Shown one piece after another: positions 17,315 through 24,819 of a stretch of 33,533 nucleotides of DNA; positions within the stretch are counted from its first letter, which is position 1; the number at the start of each line of letters is the position of its first letter. Source of the stretch: Deltaproteobacteria bacterium (lineage in GTDB: Bacteria; Desulfobacterota; Binatia; UBA12015); the NCBI GenBank assembly GCA_029262355.1, contig JAJCZO010000268.1, forward strand, positions 1 through 33,533, written 5' to 3'. Below the pieces are notes generated by a model. That model made no database searches, was not told where the DNA came from, and was given only the letters and a program-made list of their open reading frames with translations. Both the position numbers and the translations under genes were made by a program.

Positions 17315-19765
17315 ATGCAGACGTCTCATCTGATTTGCGTATCGGCCGGGTTCTTGGCGGTGGTGTGCCTTGGCAGTCCAGTCTTGGCCCAGGACGGCGA
17401 GACTCCGATGCCGGGCCCGTCGGGCTACGTCGACGACGTCGAAGCGCGCGGGGCCGTCGGCGGAACCATGGACGAGGTCGACGCGGGGGAGGCGCAGGCC
17501 GAGGAGGCGCTGGATTCCGGCGGCACCGCCTCCGGACTCTCGCGACGCGCGACGAACCGGGTCGAGGAGATCGTCGTCCAGGCGCGCAAGCGCACGGAGT
17601 TTCTCGAGGACACCCCCGTCTCTGTGACTGCGCTCAGCGCGAGCACCTTGCGCGAGGTCGGCGTGACTCGGCTCGACGACATCGAGCAATTAGTGCCAAA
17701 TCTCCAGTTTCAGTCGGGACGCAGCGGGATCACGGCCGGCGTGCGCATTCGCGGTATCGGGACGGCGTCGCCGGAGCTGGCCTTCGACCCCGGGGTCGGC
17801 ATTTACATCGACGGCGTCTACATGCCGCGCGCATTCGGACAGATCGTCGACGTGATCGATGTAGAGCAGATCGAAGTCTTGCGAGGACCGCAGGGAACGC
17901 TGTTTGGCAAGAACACCGTCGGTGGCGCGATCAACATGACCACAGTGAAGCCGCACGAGGATCTCGAGGCATTCGCGCTCGTGCGTCCCGGCAACCTGGG
18001 TCTGCTGTTCACCGAGGCGATGGTGAATGTTCCGATCGTCGACGATCTTCTCCTTTCGCGGCTTTCGTTCTCTTCGACGAACAACGACGGCTACTTTGAG
18101 AACATCGAGCAGGACTTTACCTCGACGAACCGAAACTCACTCGCTTTCCTCGGCTCGTTGCGACTCCTCCCGGTCGAGGAGGTCACCCTCGACCTCTCGG
18201 GGTCGTGGTCGCGCGACACGAATCACAGCCGCGGTGCGCAGTGTGTCTTCCCGGGAGGCGGCAGTCTCGAGCAGCTGTTTGCACCGGACCTCGAAGCGCA
18301 ATGCACGAAGACCGAACCGTTTCGCGGCGCGACGAACGTACGTCCGCAGGCGCGTGTCGTGAGTTACGGCATGTGGGGCACCGCGAATTGGGACGTAGGC
18401 GAGCTCGGCTGGTTCGATGACATCGCGGTGAAGGCACTCGGCTCCTGGCGGACCCAGAAGCCAACCCTGCAAGAGGACATCGACGGCACGTCGGTGGCGG
18501 TCGTCGAGATCACGGATCTCGGCCATGGCCCCCTGGGGGGCACCCCCGGCTACCAGGAGCAGTACTCCGGTGAGCTCCAGGTGAACGGACGGGCGTGGGA
18601 GGATCGCATCAATTTCGTGGCCGGCTACTTCGCGTTCTGGGAGAAGGGGCGCCTCTCGCCAACGACGACGACGGGTCCGCCTCCGGGCGGCACGAACCCG
18701 CTTCGCCAGACCGAGACGACGAGCACGATCGACAACTGGACGTGGGCCCTCTACGGCCAGGCCACGGTCGACGTCACCGACTGGATGAGTCTCTCCGGTG
18801 GCCTGCGTTACACCGAGGACAAAAAGGGCGCCGGCCTGCTGACCTTCGATCCGCGGACGGACGCTCCGCCCACTGCGGATCTGGACGGCAGCGAGATCTT
18901 CACGAAATTCACCCCGATGGCGAGCCTGGCGCTCCAGGCCCCCGACGCATGGCTCGATACGATGTCGCTCGATCATTTGATGGGGTACTTCACGTACTCC
19001 CAGGGTTTCCGCGGTGGTGGATTCAACGCGTTGACGGCGGGTACGGACGATCTCGCGTCGTTTGGACCCGAGACGCTCGACAACTTCGAGGTCGGGATCA
19101 AGACGATCGGCTGGGATCAGCGCGTGACGTTCAACCTCTCGTTGTTCCTCGGCAACTACGACGACATTCAGGTCGTGACCGTCGAAGCGATCCCCGACCC
19201 CGATGCGCCCGGCGGTGTCGAGATCGTTCGCCTCACCCAGAACGCGGCAGATGCCACGTCGAAGGGCATTGAGTTCGAGCTCACGGCCATTCCGCTCGAC
19301 GGTCTTCAGATCACTGGGAACGTGGGCATCTTGGACGCACGGTTCGGTACCTACGTCGTCCCGGACCCGGCGAACCCGGGCAACGACCAGGACTTCAGCG
19401 GTGATCGCTTCAGCAATGTCCCGCGTCTGCAGACGTTTCTGTCGGCTCAGTACTCGTTCCCGATCGAGGCGGGTGTCGGAGAGCTCAACGGTTGGCTGAC
19501 GCCGCGGGTCGACTGGTCGTATCAAAGCCTGATCGAGTACGCGGGCGATGTGACCGAGCTTCAGCAGCCGGGTGTGAATCTTCTGGCTGCTCGGCTCTCC
19601 TACTCGTTCTACGATGACAGAGCCCAGGTTGCGCTCTGGGCGCGGAACCTGATTGATCGAGAGTACTTCAACGCAGTGCAGCCATTGGATTCAGTGTTCG
19701 GTGCGTCCACGCGGTACTACGCGCCGCCGCGCACCTTCGGTGGCGAGCTCAGCTATCGATTCTAG
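17315..19765 (+). CDS. TonB-dependent outer-membrane receptor
   Basis: I start at ATG 17315, behind GGGGGAA, because it gives a clean signal peptide (ICVSAGFLAVVCLGSPVLA, cut before Gln26); the ATG at 17273 would add 14 polar residues in front. The mature N-terminus is a glycine- and acid-rich stretch, then a TonB-box-like VEEIVVQAR at about 83-91. The plug (about 92-215) has VRIRGIG, DPGVGIYIDGVYMPR and VLRGPQGTLFGKNTVGGAIN. The barrel to residue 816 ends in the usual terminal aromatic, LSYRF. Length (816 aa) is normal. It imports a large or scarce ligand across the outer membrane; the type resembles receptors often found with carbohydrate or xenobiotic genes, not the siderophore-specific ones. 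It lies 8 nt before the next gene. Confidence 0.95.
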   Translation: MQTSHLICVSAGFLAVVCLGSPVLAQDGETPMPGPSGYVDDVEARGAVGGTMDEVDAGEAQAEEALDSGGTASGLSRRATNRVEEIVVQARKRTEFLEDTPVSVTALSASTLREVGVTRLDDIEQLVPNLQFQSGRSGITAGVRIRGIGTASPELAFDPGVGIYIDGVYMPRAFGQIVDVIDVEQIEVLRGPQGTLFGKNTVGGAINMTTVKPHEDLEAFALVRPGNLGLLFTEAMVNVPIVDDLLLSRLSFSSTNNDGYFENIEQDFTSTNRNSLAFLGSLRLLPVEEVTLDLSGSWSRDTNHSRGAQCVFPGGGSLEQLFAPDLEAQCTKTEPFRGATNVRPQARVVSYGMWGTANWDVGELGWFDDIAVKALGSWRTQKPTLQEDIDGTSVAVVEITDLGHGPLGGTPGYQEQYSGELQVNGRAWEDRINFVAGYFAFWEKGRLSPTTTTGPPPGGTNPLRQTETTSTIDNWTWALYGQATVDVTDWMSLSGGLRYTEDKKGAGLLTFDPRTDAPPTADLDGSEIFTKFTPMASLALQAPDAWLDTMSLDHLMGYFTYSQGFRGGGFNALTAGTDDLASFGPETLDNFEVGIKTIGWDQRVTFNLSLFLGNYDDIQVVTVEAIPDPDAPGGVEIVRLTQNAADATSKGIEFELTAIPLDGLQITGNVGILDARFGTYVVPDPANPGNDQDFSGDRFSNVPRLQTFLSAQYSFPIEAGVGELNGWLTPRVDWSYQSLIEYAGDVTELQQPGVNLLAARLSYSFYDDRAQVALWARNLIDREYFNAVQPLDSVFGASTRYYAPPRTFGGELSYRF

Positions 19766-19773
19766 GAACCAGG

Positions 19774-20382
19774 ATGGAAAGACGAGAGTTTCTCGCAGGT
19801 CTCACTGTACTCTTCGGGGGCGCGATGGCGACGCCCTGCGTCTCCTTCCTGAGTCGAGCCGACGCGGCGACGGCGACGACGAAGGCGTCGACGCCGCTGT
19901 TCACTCCAGAGCAGCGTGCGCTCGTGGAGACGGCAACGGAGCTGATTCTCCCGACCACGGACACGCCGGGCGCGCGGGCGGCCGGCGTGCCCGACTTCCT
20001 CGAGATGATGCTGGTCGACTGGTTCTACGAGGAGGAGCGCGCGGAGTTCATGGCGGGGTTGGCGACCATGGACGTCGTTGCGAGGGGTCGTACGGGGAGG
20101 AGCTTCGTCGACTCGCCCGAGGCCGATCAGGTGGCCGTTCTGCAGCAGCTCGAGAAGGAGGGCGGCGCTCTCATGGCGAAGAAGGGGATCAATCCGATGG
20201 CCGCCTTGCAGAAGAAGGCGCCAGCACCTGCATTCTTCCAGGCACTGAAGCAGATGACGCTCATCGGCTATTACACGTCGGAGATCGGAGGCACGCAGGA
20301 ACTCGTCTTCGAACCGATTCCTGGGCCGTACGAGGCGTGTATCGAGGCCGGATCGCACGGTCGTGTCTGGACGGGGCTCTGA
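19774..20382 (+). CDS. Gluconate 2-dehydrogenase subunit 3-like protein (small subunit, Tat-exported)
   Basis: The 202-aa protein begins MERREFLAGLTVLFGGAMA, a twin-arginine signal (Arg3-Arg4-x-Phe-Leu), with likely cleavage near SRADAA. The mature part, starting FTPEQRALVETATELILPTTD and ending GPYEACIEAGSHGRVW, matches the small subunit of membrane-bound gluconate, sorbitol and glucose 3-dehydrogenases. In such complexes it carries the cofactor-loaded flavoprotein through the Tat system and stabilises it. The flavoprotein gene starts two bases after this stop. A cytochrome c subunit, normally the third member, is not in the window. Confidence 0.9.
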   Translation: MERREFLAGLTVLFGGAMATPCVSFLSRADAATATTKASTPLFTPEQRALVETATELILPTTDTPGARAAGVPDFLEMMLVDWFYEEERAEFMAGLATMDVVARGRTGRSFVDSPEADQVAVLQQLEKEGGALMAKKGINPMAALQKKAPAPAFFQALKQMTLIGYYTSEIGGTQELVFEPIPGPYEACIEAGSHGRVWTGL

Positions 20383-20384
20383 TC

Positions 20385-22079
20385 GTGGAGGCCACGTTCG
20401 ACGCGATCGTCATCGGTTCGGGGATCACGGGCGGTTGGGCAGCCAAGGAGCTCACGGAGCGCGGACTCAAAGTCCTCATGCTCGAGCGCGGCCACCCGAT
20501 CGAGCACGGCAGGGACTACCCGGGCGAACACAAGAATCCGTGGGACGAGAAGTTCCGTGGACAGGGCAACCGAAAGAAGCTCGACGAGGAGTATCCGATC
20601 GCGAGTGGTGGCGCGGGCTACTCGGTCAAAGATGGGAATCTGCATTTTTGGATGAACGAGAAGGAGAACCCGTACGTTTCCGATTCGGCGCGTCCGTTCA
20701 ACTGGTATCGTGCGGGTGGCCTCGGCGGCCGCTCGCTCTTATGGGGGCGGCAGACCTATCGCTGGAGTGACCTCGATTTCGGGGCCAACGCGCAGGACGG
20801 CAACGGGGTAGACTGGCCGATCCGCTACGCCGACATCCAACCGTGGTACGACCATGTGGAGGACCACGTCGGCATAAGCGGCCAAGCCGAGGGGCTCCCG
20901 CATCTCCCGGACAGCAAGTTCCTTCCACCGATGGAGCTCAACTGTGTGGAGAAACACTGCCGCGAGAAGATCGCCGAGAACTTCCCTGGTCGTATCTTGA
21001 CGATCGGGCGTACCGCCATTCTGACCAAGGCTCACAAGGGGCGTGCCGCCTGCCACTACTGCGGTCCGTGCTACATGGGTTGCTCGACGGGGTCGTACTT
21101 CAGTACGCAGAGTTCGACGCTGCCGGCGGCACAGGCCACCGGGCGTCTGTCGGTTCGGACCGACACCGTCGTCGAGGGCATCGACTTCGACCCGAAGAGG
21201 AAGCGCGCGACTGGAGTCCGAGTGATCGATGCAAGGACCGGCCAAAAGGAGACGCTCGCGGCCCGCCTGATCTTCCTGTGCGCATCCACGGTCGCTTCTA
21301 CGCAGATCTTGTTGAACTCGAGGTCGGAACACGCGCCCGATGGCTTGGCGAACTCGAGCGGGGTGCTCGGTAAGTACCTGATGGATCACCACCTCGGCCT
21401 TTCGGCGATCGGGGTCATGCCGGGCTTCGATCAGCAGGACACCTTTGGGCGTCGCCCGAACGGCATCTACATCCCGCGCTTCAAGAACCTCGGGGACGAG
21501 GGATCGAAGGAATCTTTTCTGCGCGGCTACGGCTACCAAGGGCGGGCACTGCGCTCGGGCTGGGAAATGGGCAACACTCTGCCGGGGTTCGGGGTGAAGC
21601 TGAAGGAATCTCTTCGGAAACCCGGGCCATGGATCATGGCGCTCTCGGGCTTCGGCGAGTGTCTTCCGAACGAAGAGAACCGCGTGACCCTCGACGCGGA
21701 GAAGGTGGACCGCTTCGGGATTCCGCAGGTCGAGGTGAGCTTCGCGTTTGGCGAAAACGAACAGAAGATGCGAGACGATGCTGCGGAAGAGGCCGCGGCG
21801 ATGATCCAGGCCAGCGGAGGCGTCGTTCTCGTGAAGATGGCCAACATGAGCACTCCCGGCGACGGCATTCATGAGATGGGCACCGCTCGGATGGGCCGCA
21901 ACCCGAAGACTTCGGTATTGAACGCCAACAATCAAACCCACGATGTGCCGAACCTCTACGTCACCGATGGTTCATGTATGACGTCGTCGGCCTGCCAGAA
22001 CCCATCCCTCACCTACATGGCGCTCACCGCGCGTGCCTGCGCGCATGCGGTAGGCGAGATGAAGACCGGATCCATCTAG
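20385..22079 (+). CDS. GMC-family FAD-dependent sugar dehydrogenase, large subunit
   Basis: I start at GTG 20385, two bases after the small-subunit stop, giving 564 aa beginning just before the FAD-binding strand FDAIVIGSGITGGWAAKEL (GSGITGG at 11-17); the same frame is open back to 19653, but that is inside earlier genes. GMC features include RAGGLGGRSLLWGRQ, and the C-terminal His496 (HEMGTARMG) and Asn539 (SACQNPSL), the catalytic pair. Cys223, Cys226, Cys229 and Cys233 (CHYCGPCYMGC) form a cluster that suggests an iron-sulfur centre, as in glucose 3-dehydrogenases. No signal peptide is present, which fits export with the Tat-tagged small subunit. It probably oxidises a sugar or sugar acid in the periplasm and passes electrons to a cytochrome encoded elsewhere. 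Confidence 0.92.
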   Translation: MEATFDAIVIGSGITGGWAAKELTERGLKVLMLERGHPIEHGRDYPGEHKNPWDEKFRGQGNRKKLDEEYPIASGGAGYSVKDGNLHFWMNEKENPYVSDSARPFNWYRAGGLGGRSLLWGRQTYRWSDLDFGANAQDGNGVDWPIRYADIQPWYDHVEDHVGISGQAEGLPHLPDSKFLPPMELNCVEKHCREKIAENFPGRILTIGRTAILTKAHKGRAACHYCGPCYMGCSTGSYFSTQSSTLPAAQATGRLSVRTDTVVEGIDFDPKRKRATGVRVIDARTGQKETLAARLIFLCASTVASTQILLNSRSEHAPDGLANSSGVLGKYLMDHHLGLSAIGVMPGFDQQDTFGRRPNGIYIPRFKNLGDEGSKESFLRGYGYQGRALRSGWEMGNTLPGFGVKLKESLRKPGPWIMALSGFGECLPNEENRVTLDAEKVDRFGIPQVEVSFAFGENEQKMRDDAAEEAAAMIQASGGVVLVKMANMSTPGDGIHEMGTARMGRNPKTSVLNANNQTHDVPNLYVTDGSCMTSSACQNPSLTYMALTARACAHAVGEMKTGSI

Positions 22080-22091
22080 GAGACCGTCGCG

Positions 22092-22949
22092 ATGAAGTTC
22101 GGAATGAACCTGATGCTCTGGACGGACGATCCTACGGACGAGAAGTTTCTTCCGCTCTACGGCCGCCTTCGCGACATGGGGTTCGACGGCCTCGAGATCC
22201 CCATCTTTGGTGGCGATCCCGAGCAGTACGCGCGGCTCGGGAGGCATCTCGATGATCTGGGTTTCGAGCGTACGGTCACCTCGGTTCGGAACGCCGAGGA
22301 CAACCCGATCAGCGCGGACGCGTCGGTGCGTCGCGCCGCCGTCGACGCGACGAAACGAACGATTGATTGCGCGCAGGCGGCTGGGGTGAAGCTGGTCGGC
22401 GGCCCTCTTTACGCCGCGATCGGGCAGTTCAGCGGCAGCCCGCCGACCGGCGACGAGTGGCGGCGCAGCGTCGAGTGTATGCGTGAGTCTGCGGACTACG
22501 CGGCGCGGGCCGAAATCACCATGGTGTTCGAGTTCCTGAATCGGTTCGAGATCTACCTTCTGAACTGTGCCGAGGACGCCGCGCGTTTCGTGCGAGACGT
22601 CGATCGGATGAATGTAGGCGTTCACTACGACACCTTCCACGCGAACATGGAGCAGAAGGACGTGCGCAAGGCGATCACCGGCGCCGCTCGTGAGATCCGC
22701 CACGTGCACATCTCCGAGAACGACCGGGGTACTCCGGGACAAGGGCAGGTGCGCTGGGCCGAGACCTTCGATGCTCTGAAGGAGATCAACTACGATGGGT
22801 GGTTTGTGATCGAAGCCTTCGGTCAGGCTCTCGCCGGGATCGCTGCGGCGACCAAGATCTGGCGGCGTATGTACGAGGACGAGGAGCAGCTCGCACGCGA
22901 CGGCTTGGCGTTCATGCGTGGTGAGTGGGAGAAGCGCAGTCGGCCATAG
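22092..22949 (+). CDS. Sugar isomerase/epimerase, xylose-isomerase-like TIM barrel (tagatose 3-epimerase/hydroxypyruvate isomerase group)
   Basis: The 285-aa protein starts at ATG 22092, 12 nt after the GMC gene and behind AGGAGA. The metal-binding set of the D-tagatose/D-psicose 3-epimerase group is visible: Glu147 (MVFEFLNRF), Asp180 (GVHYDTFHANME), His206 (IRHVHISEND) and Glu241 (WFVIEAFG). The C-terminal helices are regular and no signal peptide is seen, so it acts in the cytosol. The family epimerises or isomerises ketoses and keto-sugars; some members act on 3-keto-glycosides. Placed after a GMC dehydrogenase it may process the oxidised product once imported. The precise substrate is unknown. 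Confidence 0.9.
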   Translation: MKFGMNLMLWTDDPTDEKFLPLYGRLRDMGFDGLEIPIFGGDPEQYARLGRHLDDLGFERTVTSVRNAEDNPISADASVRRAAVDATKRTIDCAQAAGVKLVGGPLYAAIGQFSGSPPTGDEWRRSVECMRESADYAARAEITMVFEFLNRFEIYLLNCAEDAARFVRDVDRMNVGVHYDTFHANMEQKDVRKAITGAAREIRHVHISENDRGTPGQGQVRWAETFDALKEINYDGWFVIEAFGQALAGIAAATKIWRRMYEDEEQLARDGLAFMRGEWEKRSRP

Positions 22950-22961
22950 GGCCTGGGGCGG

Positions 22962-23417
22962 CTACGTCTCCTGGAGGGAGGCCTGTCGCTCCGTCCACTC
23001 CGCCCGCATCGATTGGAAGCGGGCCGGATTGTAGATGTCCTCCTCGAAGGAGAACTTCATGTCGCCCGCGTACTTCAGGAGCGTGAAGTTGTAGGCTTGA
23101 TGGAGACTCCCGTCGCCCGGGTCGACCATGCGGTTCCACACCTGGCAGACGATCCAGCCACGCTCTTCGTCGATGATGTACCACTCAACCGGAAAGAACT
23201 GCATGACGCGGTTCTCCGGCTTGGACATGAGCGGCTGGATCCATTGGTAGATCGCTTCGCGGCCTCCGAGCGTGCCGTAGGCGTGCTCGATGTACGTCGC
23301 GTCTTCGGTGAAGAGGTTGGCCCACTCGCGCCAGTCGCCGGAGGTTCCGGCGGCGAGTGCCGTCTTCTGAAAGTTGTCGAATGCAGCTTCGAGCTCGTCC
23401 CGCGACCAGCGTCCCAT
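22962..23417 (-). CDS. SnoaL-like (NTF2-fold) protein
   Basis: The 151-aa protein starts at ATG 23417, with GGAGG about 12 nt upstream. The opening FDNFQKTALAAGTSGDWREW and FTEDATYIEHAYGTLGGREA match the SnoaL-like group of small cone-shaped NTF2-fold proteins; the C-terminal half is rich in aromatics (FFPVEWYIIDEERGWIVCQV). Such proteins act as isomerases, dehydratases or ligand binders and often accompany short-chain dehydrogenases. It lies 12 nt from the convergent epimerase gene and 71 nt downstream of the PI-PLC gene. No specific function is assigned. Confidence 0.87.
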   Translation of the reverse strand: MGRWSRDELEAAFDNFQKTALAAGTSGDWREWANLFTEDATYIEHAYGTLGGREAIYQWIQPLMSKPENRVMQFFPVEWYIIDEERGWIVCQVWNRMVDPGDGSLHQAYNFTLLKYAGDMKFSFEEDIYNPARFQSMRAEWTERQASLQET

Positions 23418-23488
23418 GGTGATTCAGTTCCTCCGGGTTAGGCGCCACGCCCGATGCAAGGTCGTTTGCGCTGAGTGGCAGCCGGTCT

Positions 23489-24670
23489 TCAGAGCGTCGC
23501 CGGGTTCTCGATGTCCTCGGCCCGGCACTCGGCGGGAGCGCTGATGGGGTTGCATCGCGCCGGCATTCCGCCGGGTATTTCGACGAAATACCCTGTTCCG
23601 AAATCGGCGTTGGGCACGGGGTAGTCGCTGCTCACGAACTGCGCCCCGCTCTCGATGGCTGCGTCGCGCTTGGTGGTGTCGCCGGTGCGTGCCTCTTCGG
23701 TGTCTCCGTCGGCGCGCGTTCGGACGATGAACCCCTGGCCCACGAGTTCCCGGATGCGGTCGAAGGAGCCGATCGGGTCGTTCAGCTTGACGAATGCGGC
23801 TTCCTCTTCCCCGGGCTCCGCGCTGACGAAGAGAACGCGACCGCGAAGGGAAGGGTGCCCGTCGACATACGCCTCTTTGACTCGCCCTCCATTGTCGAGC
23901 GCGAACAGGACACGGCCGCGGGATTCGCCGAGAGTTGGCCAGCCGTCTGCGAGCACGGCTTCCTCCAGGGTGCGATGATCGCCGCGGACATCATCGGGCG
24001 TGATGACGTGACCGGGTGCGAAGACGCTGCGGATCTCGTCGTCGACGGCGTCGAGCTGCTCGGAGTCGAAGAGGATCGGGATGACGGTCTCGAAAGGAGC
24101 GTCGACCTCATCGTCTTTCGCTTCGATGAGGATGGTGAGCGGCGCGTGCCCGGGGTTCGCGATCGACCAATCGCGGATCGTCTCGAGGCACTGCACGAAC
24201 TTCCAGCACGTGCTCTCGAAGTCGAGATCCTGCACGTGGAGGGTCTTGAGGCCCGGCTCGCTCAACTCCGGAATGCCCGATGCCCCGTTGCCCGTGAGGA
24301 GCTCCGTCGCTCCTCGGTTCGCGTACCGGCCGCCCTCGGGGTCGGCGAACACGTCCAGCTCGATCTGTCGGACGCCCTGATTCGCGAACTGCTGGTCGAG
24401 TGGCAGGTGCGTGTACTCCCAGGCATCGGCCAGAGGGGGGACCAGTGCCGCGATCGCTGCGAACAGATCCGGCTTTGGTTGGATATGGTAGCTGTTGTGC
24501 GAGCCGAGCACTTGGATGTGGTTCAGCCGGAGCGCGCCGTCGCGCGGGTAGGCAGAGGATTCGCTGCCATCGCTGGTTGCGGAGTCCCCGCAGCCAACGA
24601 GGAGCAGGAGGGCGCCGAGGATCGCGGCGTTGCGGATGGGTACGCGCTTGTCGAGTACGGAGGCCTGCAT
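23489..24670 (-). CDS. Ca2+-dependent phosphoinositide-specific phospholipase C-like lipoprotein
   Basis: The 393-aa protein starts at ATG 24670. A hydrophobic segment ends in the lipobox LLVGC, so Cys27 should be lipidated; Gly, not Asp, follows at +2, which favours the outer membrane. The PI-PLC X fold is indicated by HIQVLGSHNSYH (active His58), QIELDVFAD (Glu104 and Asp106, metal ligands) and LKTLHVQDLDF (second active His145). The C-terminal part has GAQFVSSDYPVP, typical of the Streptomyces-type Ca2+-dependent PI-PLC group. The family cleaves phosphatidylinositol to diacylglycerol and inositol phosphate. Whether the host makes phosphatidylinositol or attacks foreign lipid is unknown. 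Confidence 0.85.
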   Translation of the reverse strand: MQASVLDKRVPIRNAAILGALLLLVGCGDSATSDGSESSAYPRDGALRLNHIQVLGSHNSYHIQPKPDLFAAIAALVPPLADAWEYTHLPLDQQFANQGVRQIELDVFADPEGGRYANRGATELLTGNGASGIPELSEPGLKTLHVQDLDFESTCWKFVQCLETIRDWSIANPGHAPLTILIEAKDDEVDAPFETVIPILFDSEQLDAVDDEIRSVFAPGHVITPDDVRGDHRTLEEAVLADGWPTLGESRGRVLFALDNGGRVKEAYVDGHPSLRGRVLFVSAEPGEEEAAFVKLNDPIGSFDRIRELVGQGFIVRTRADGDTEEARTGDTTKRDAAIESGAQFVSSDYPVPNADFGTGYFVEIPGGMPARCNPISAPAECRAEDIENPATL

Positions 24671-24787
24671 GGCCCGACCAGATCACGTCTGATCGAGCTG
24701 TGCGAGCAGGAGTTCGGGAAGAGTCCGCCTGCGTTTTTCGGCTCCACCGCGAGCCTCTGACGGACGGGAAGCGCCTCGTGCGCACGT

Positions 24788-24819
24788 CCCTCTCGCGTGC
24801 CGCGTGGTGATCGAGAGGG
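24788..24819 (-). terminator. 8-bp stem hairpin after the amidohydrolase gene
   Basis: CCCTCTCG (24788-24795) and CGAGAGGG (24812-24819) form a perfect 8-bp inverted repeat with a 16-nt loop, touching the amidohydrolase stop codon on the minus strand. No T-run follows. It likely marks the end of the HerA-Nudix-amidohydrolase transcript and separates it from the PI-PLC gene. Confidence 0.45.

Noticed and set aside
18137-19525. 462-codon open frame antisense to the TonB-dependent receptor
   Set aside because: The sense frame is a full receptor with signal peptide, plug and terminal aromatic; the antisense frame has no recognisable features.
19653-20384. N-terminal extension of the GMC flavoprotein frame
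   Set aside because: It runs through the receptor end and the whole small-subunit gene; the GTG at 20385 starts right before the FAD-binding strand.
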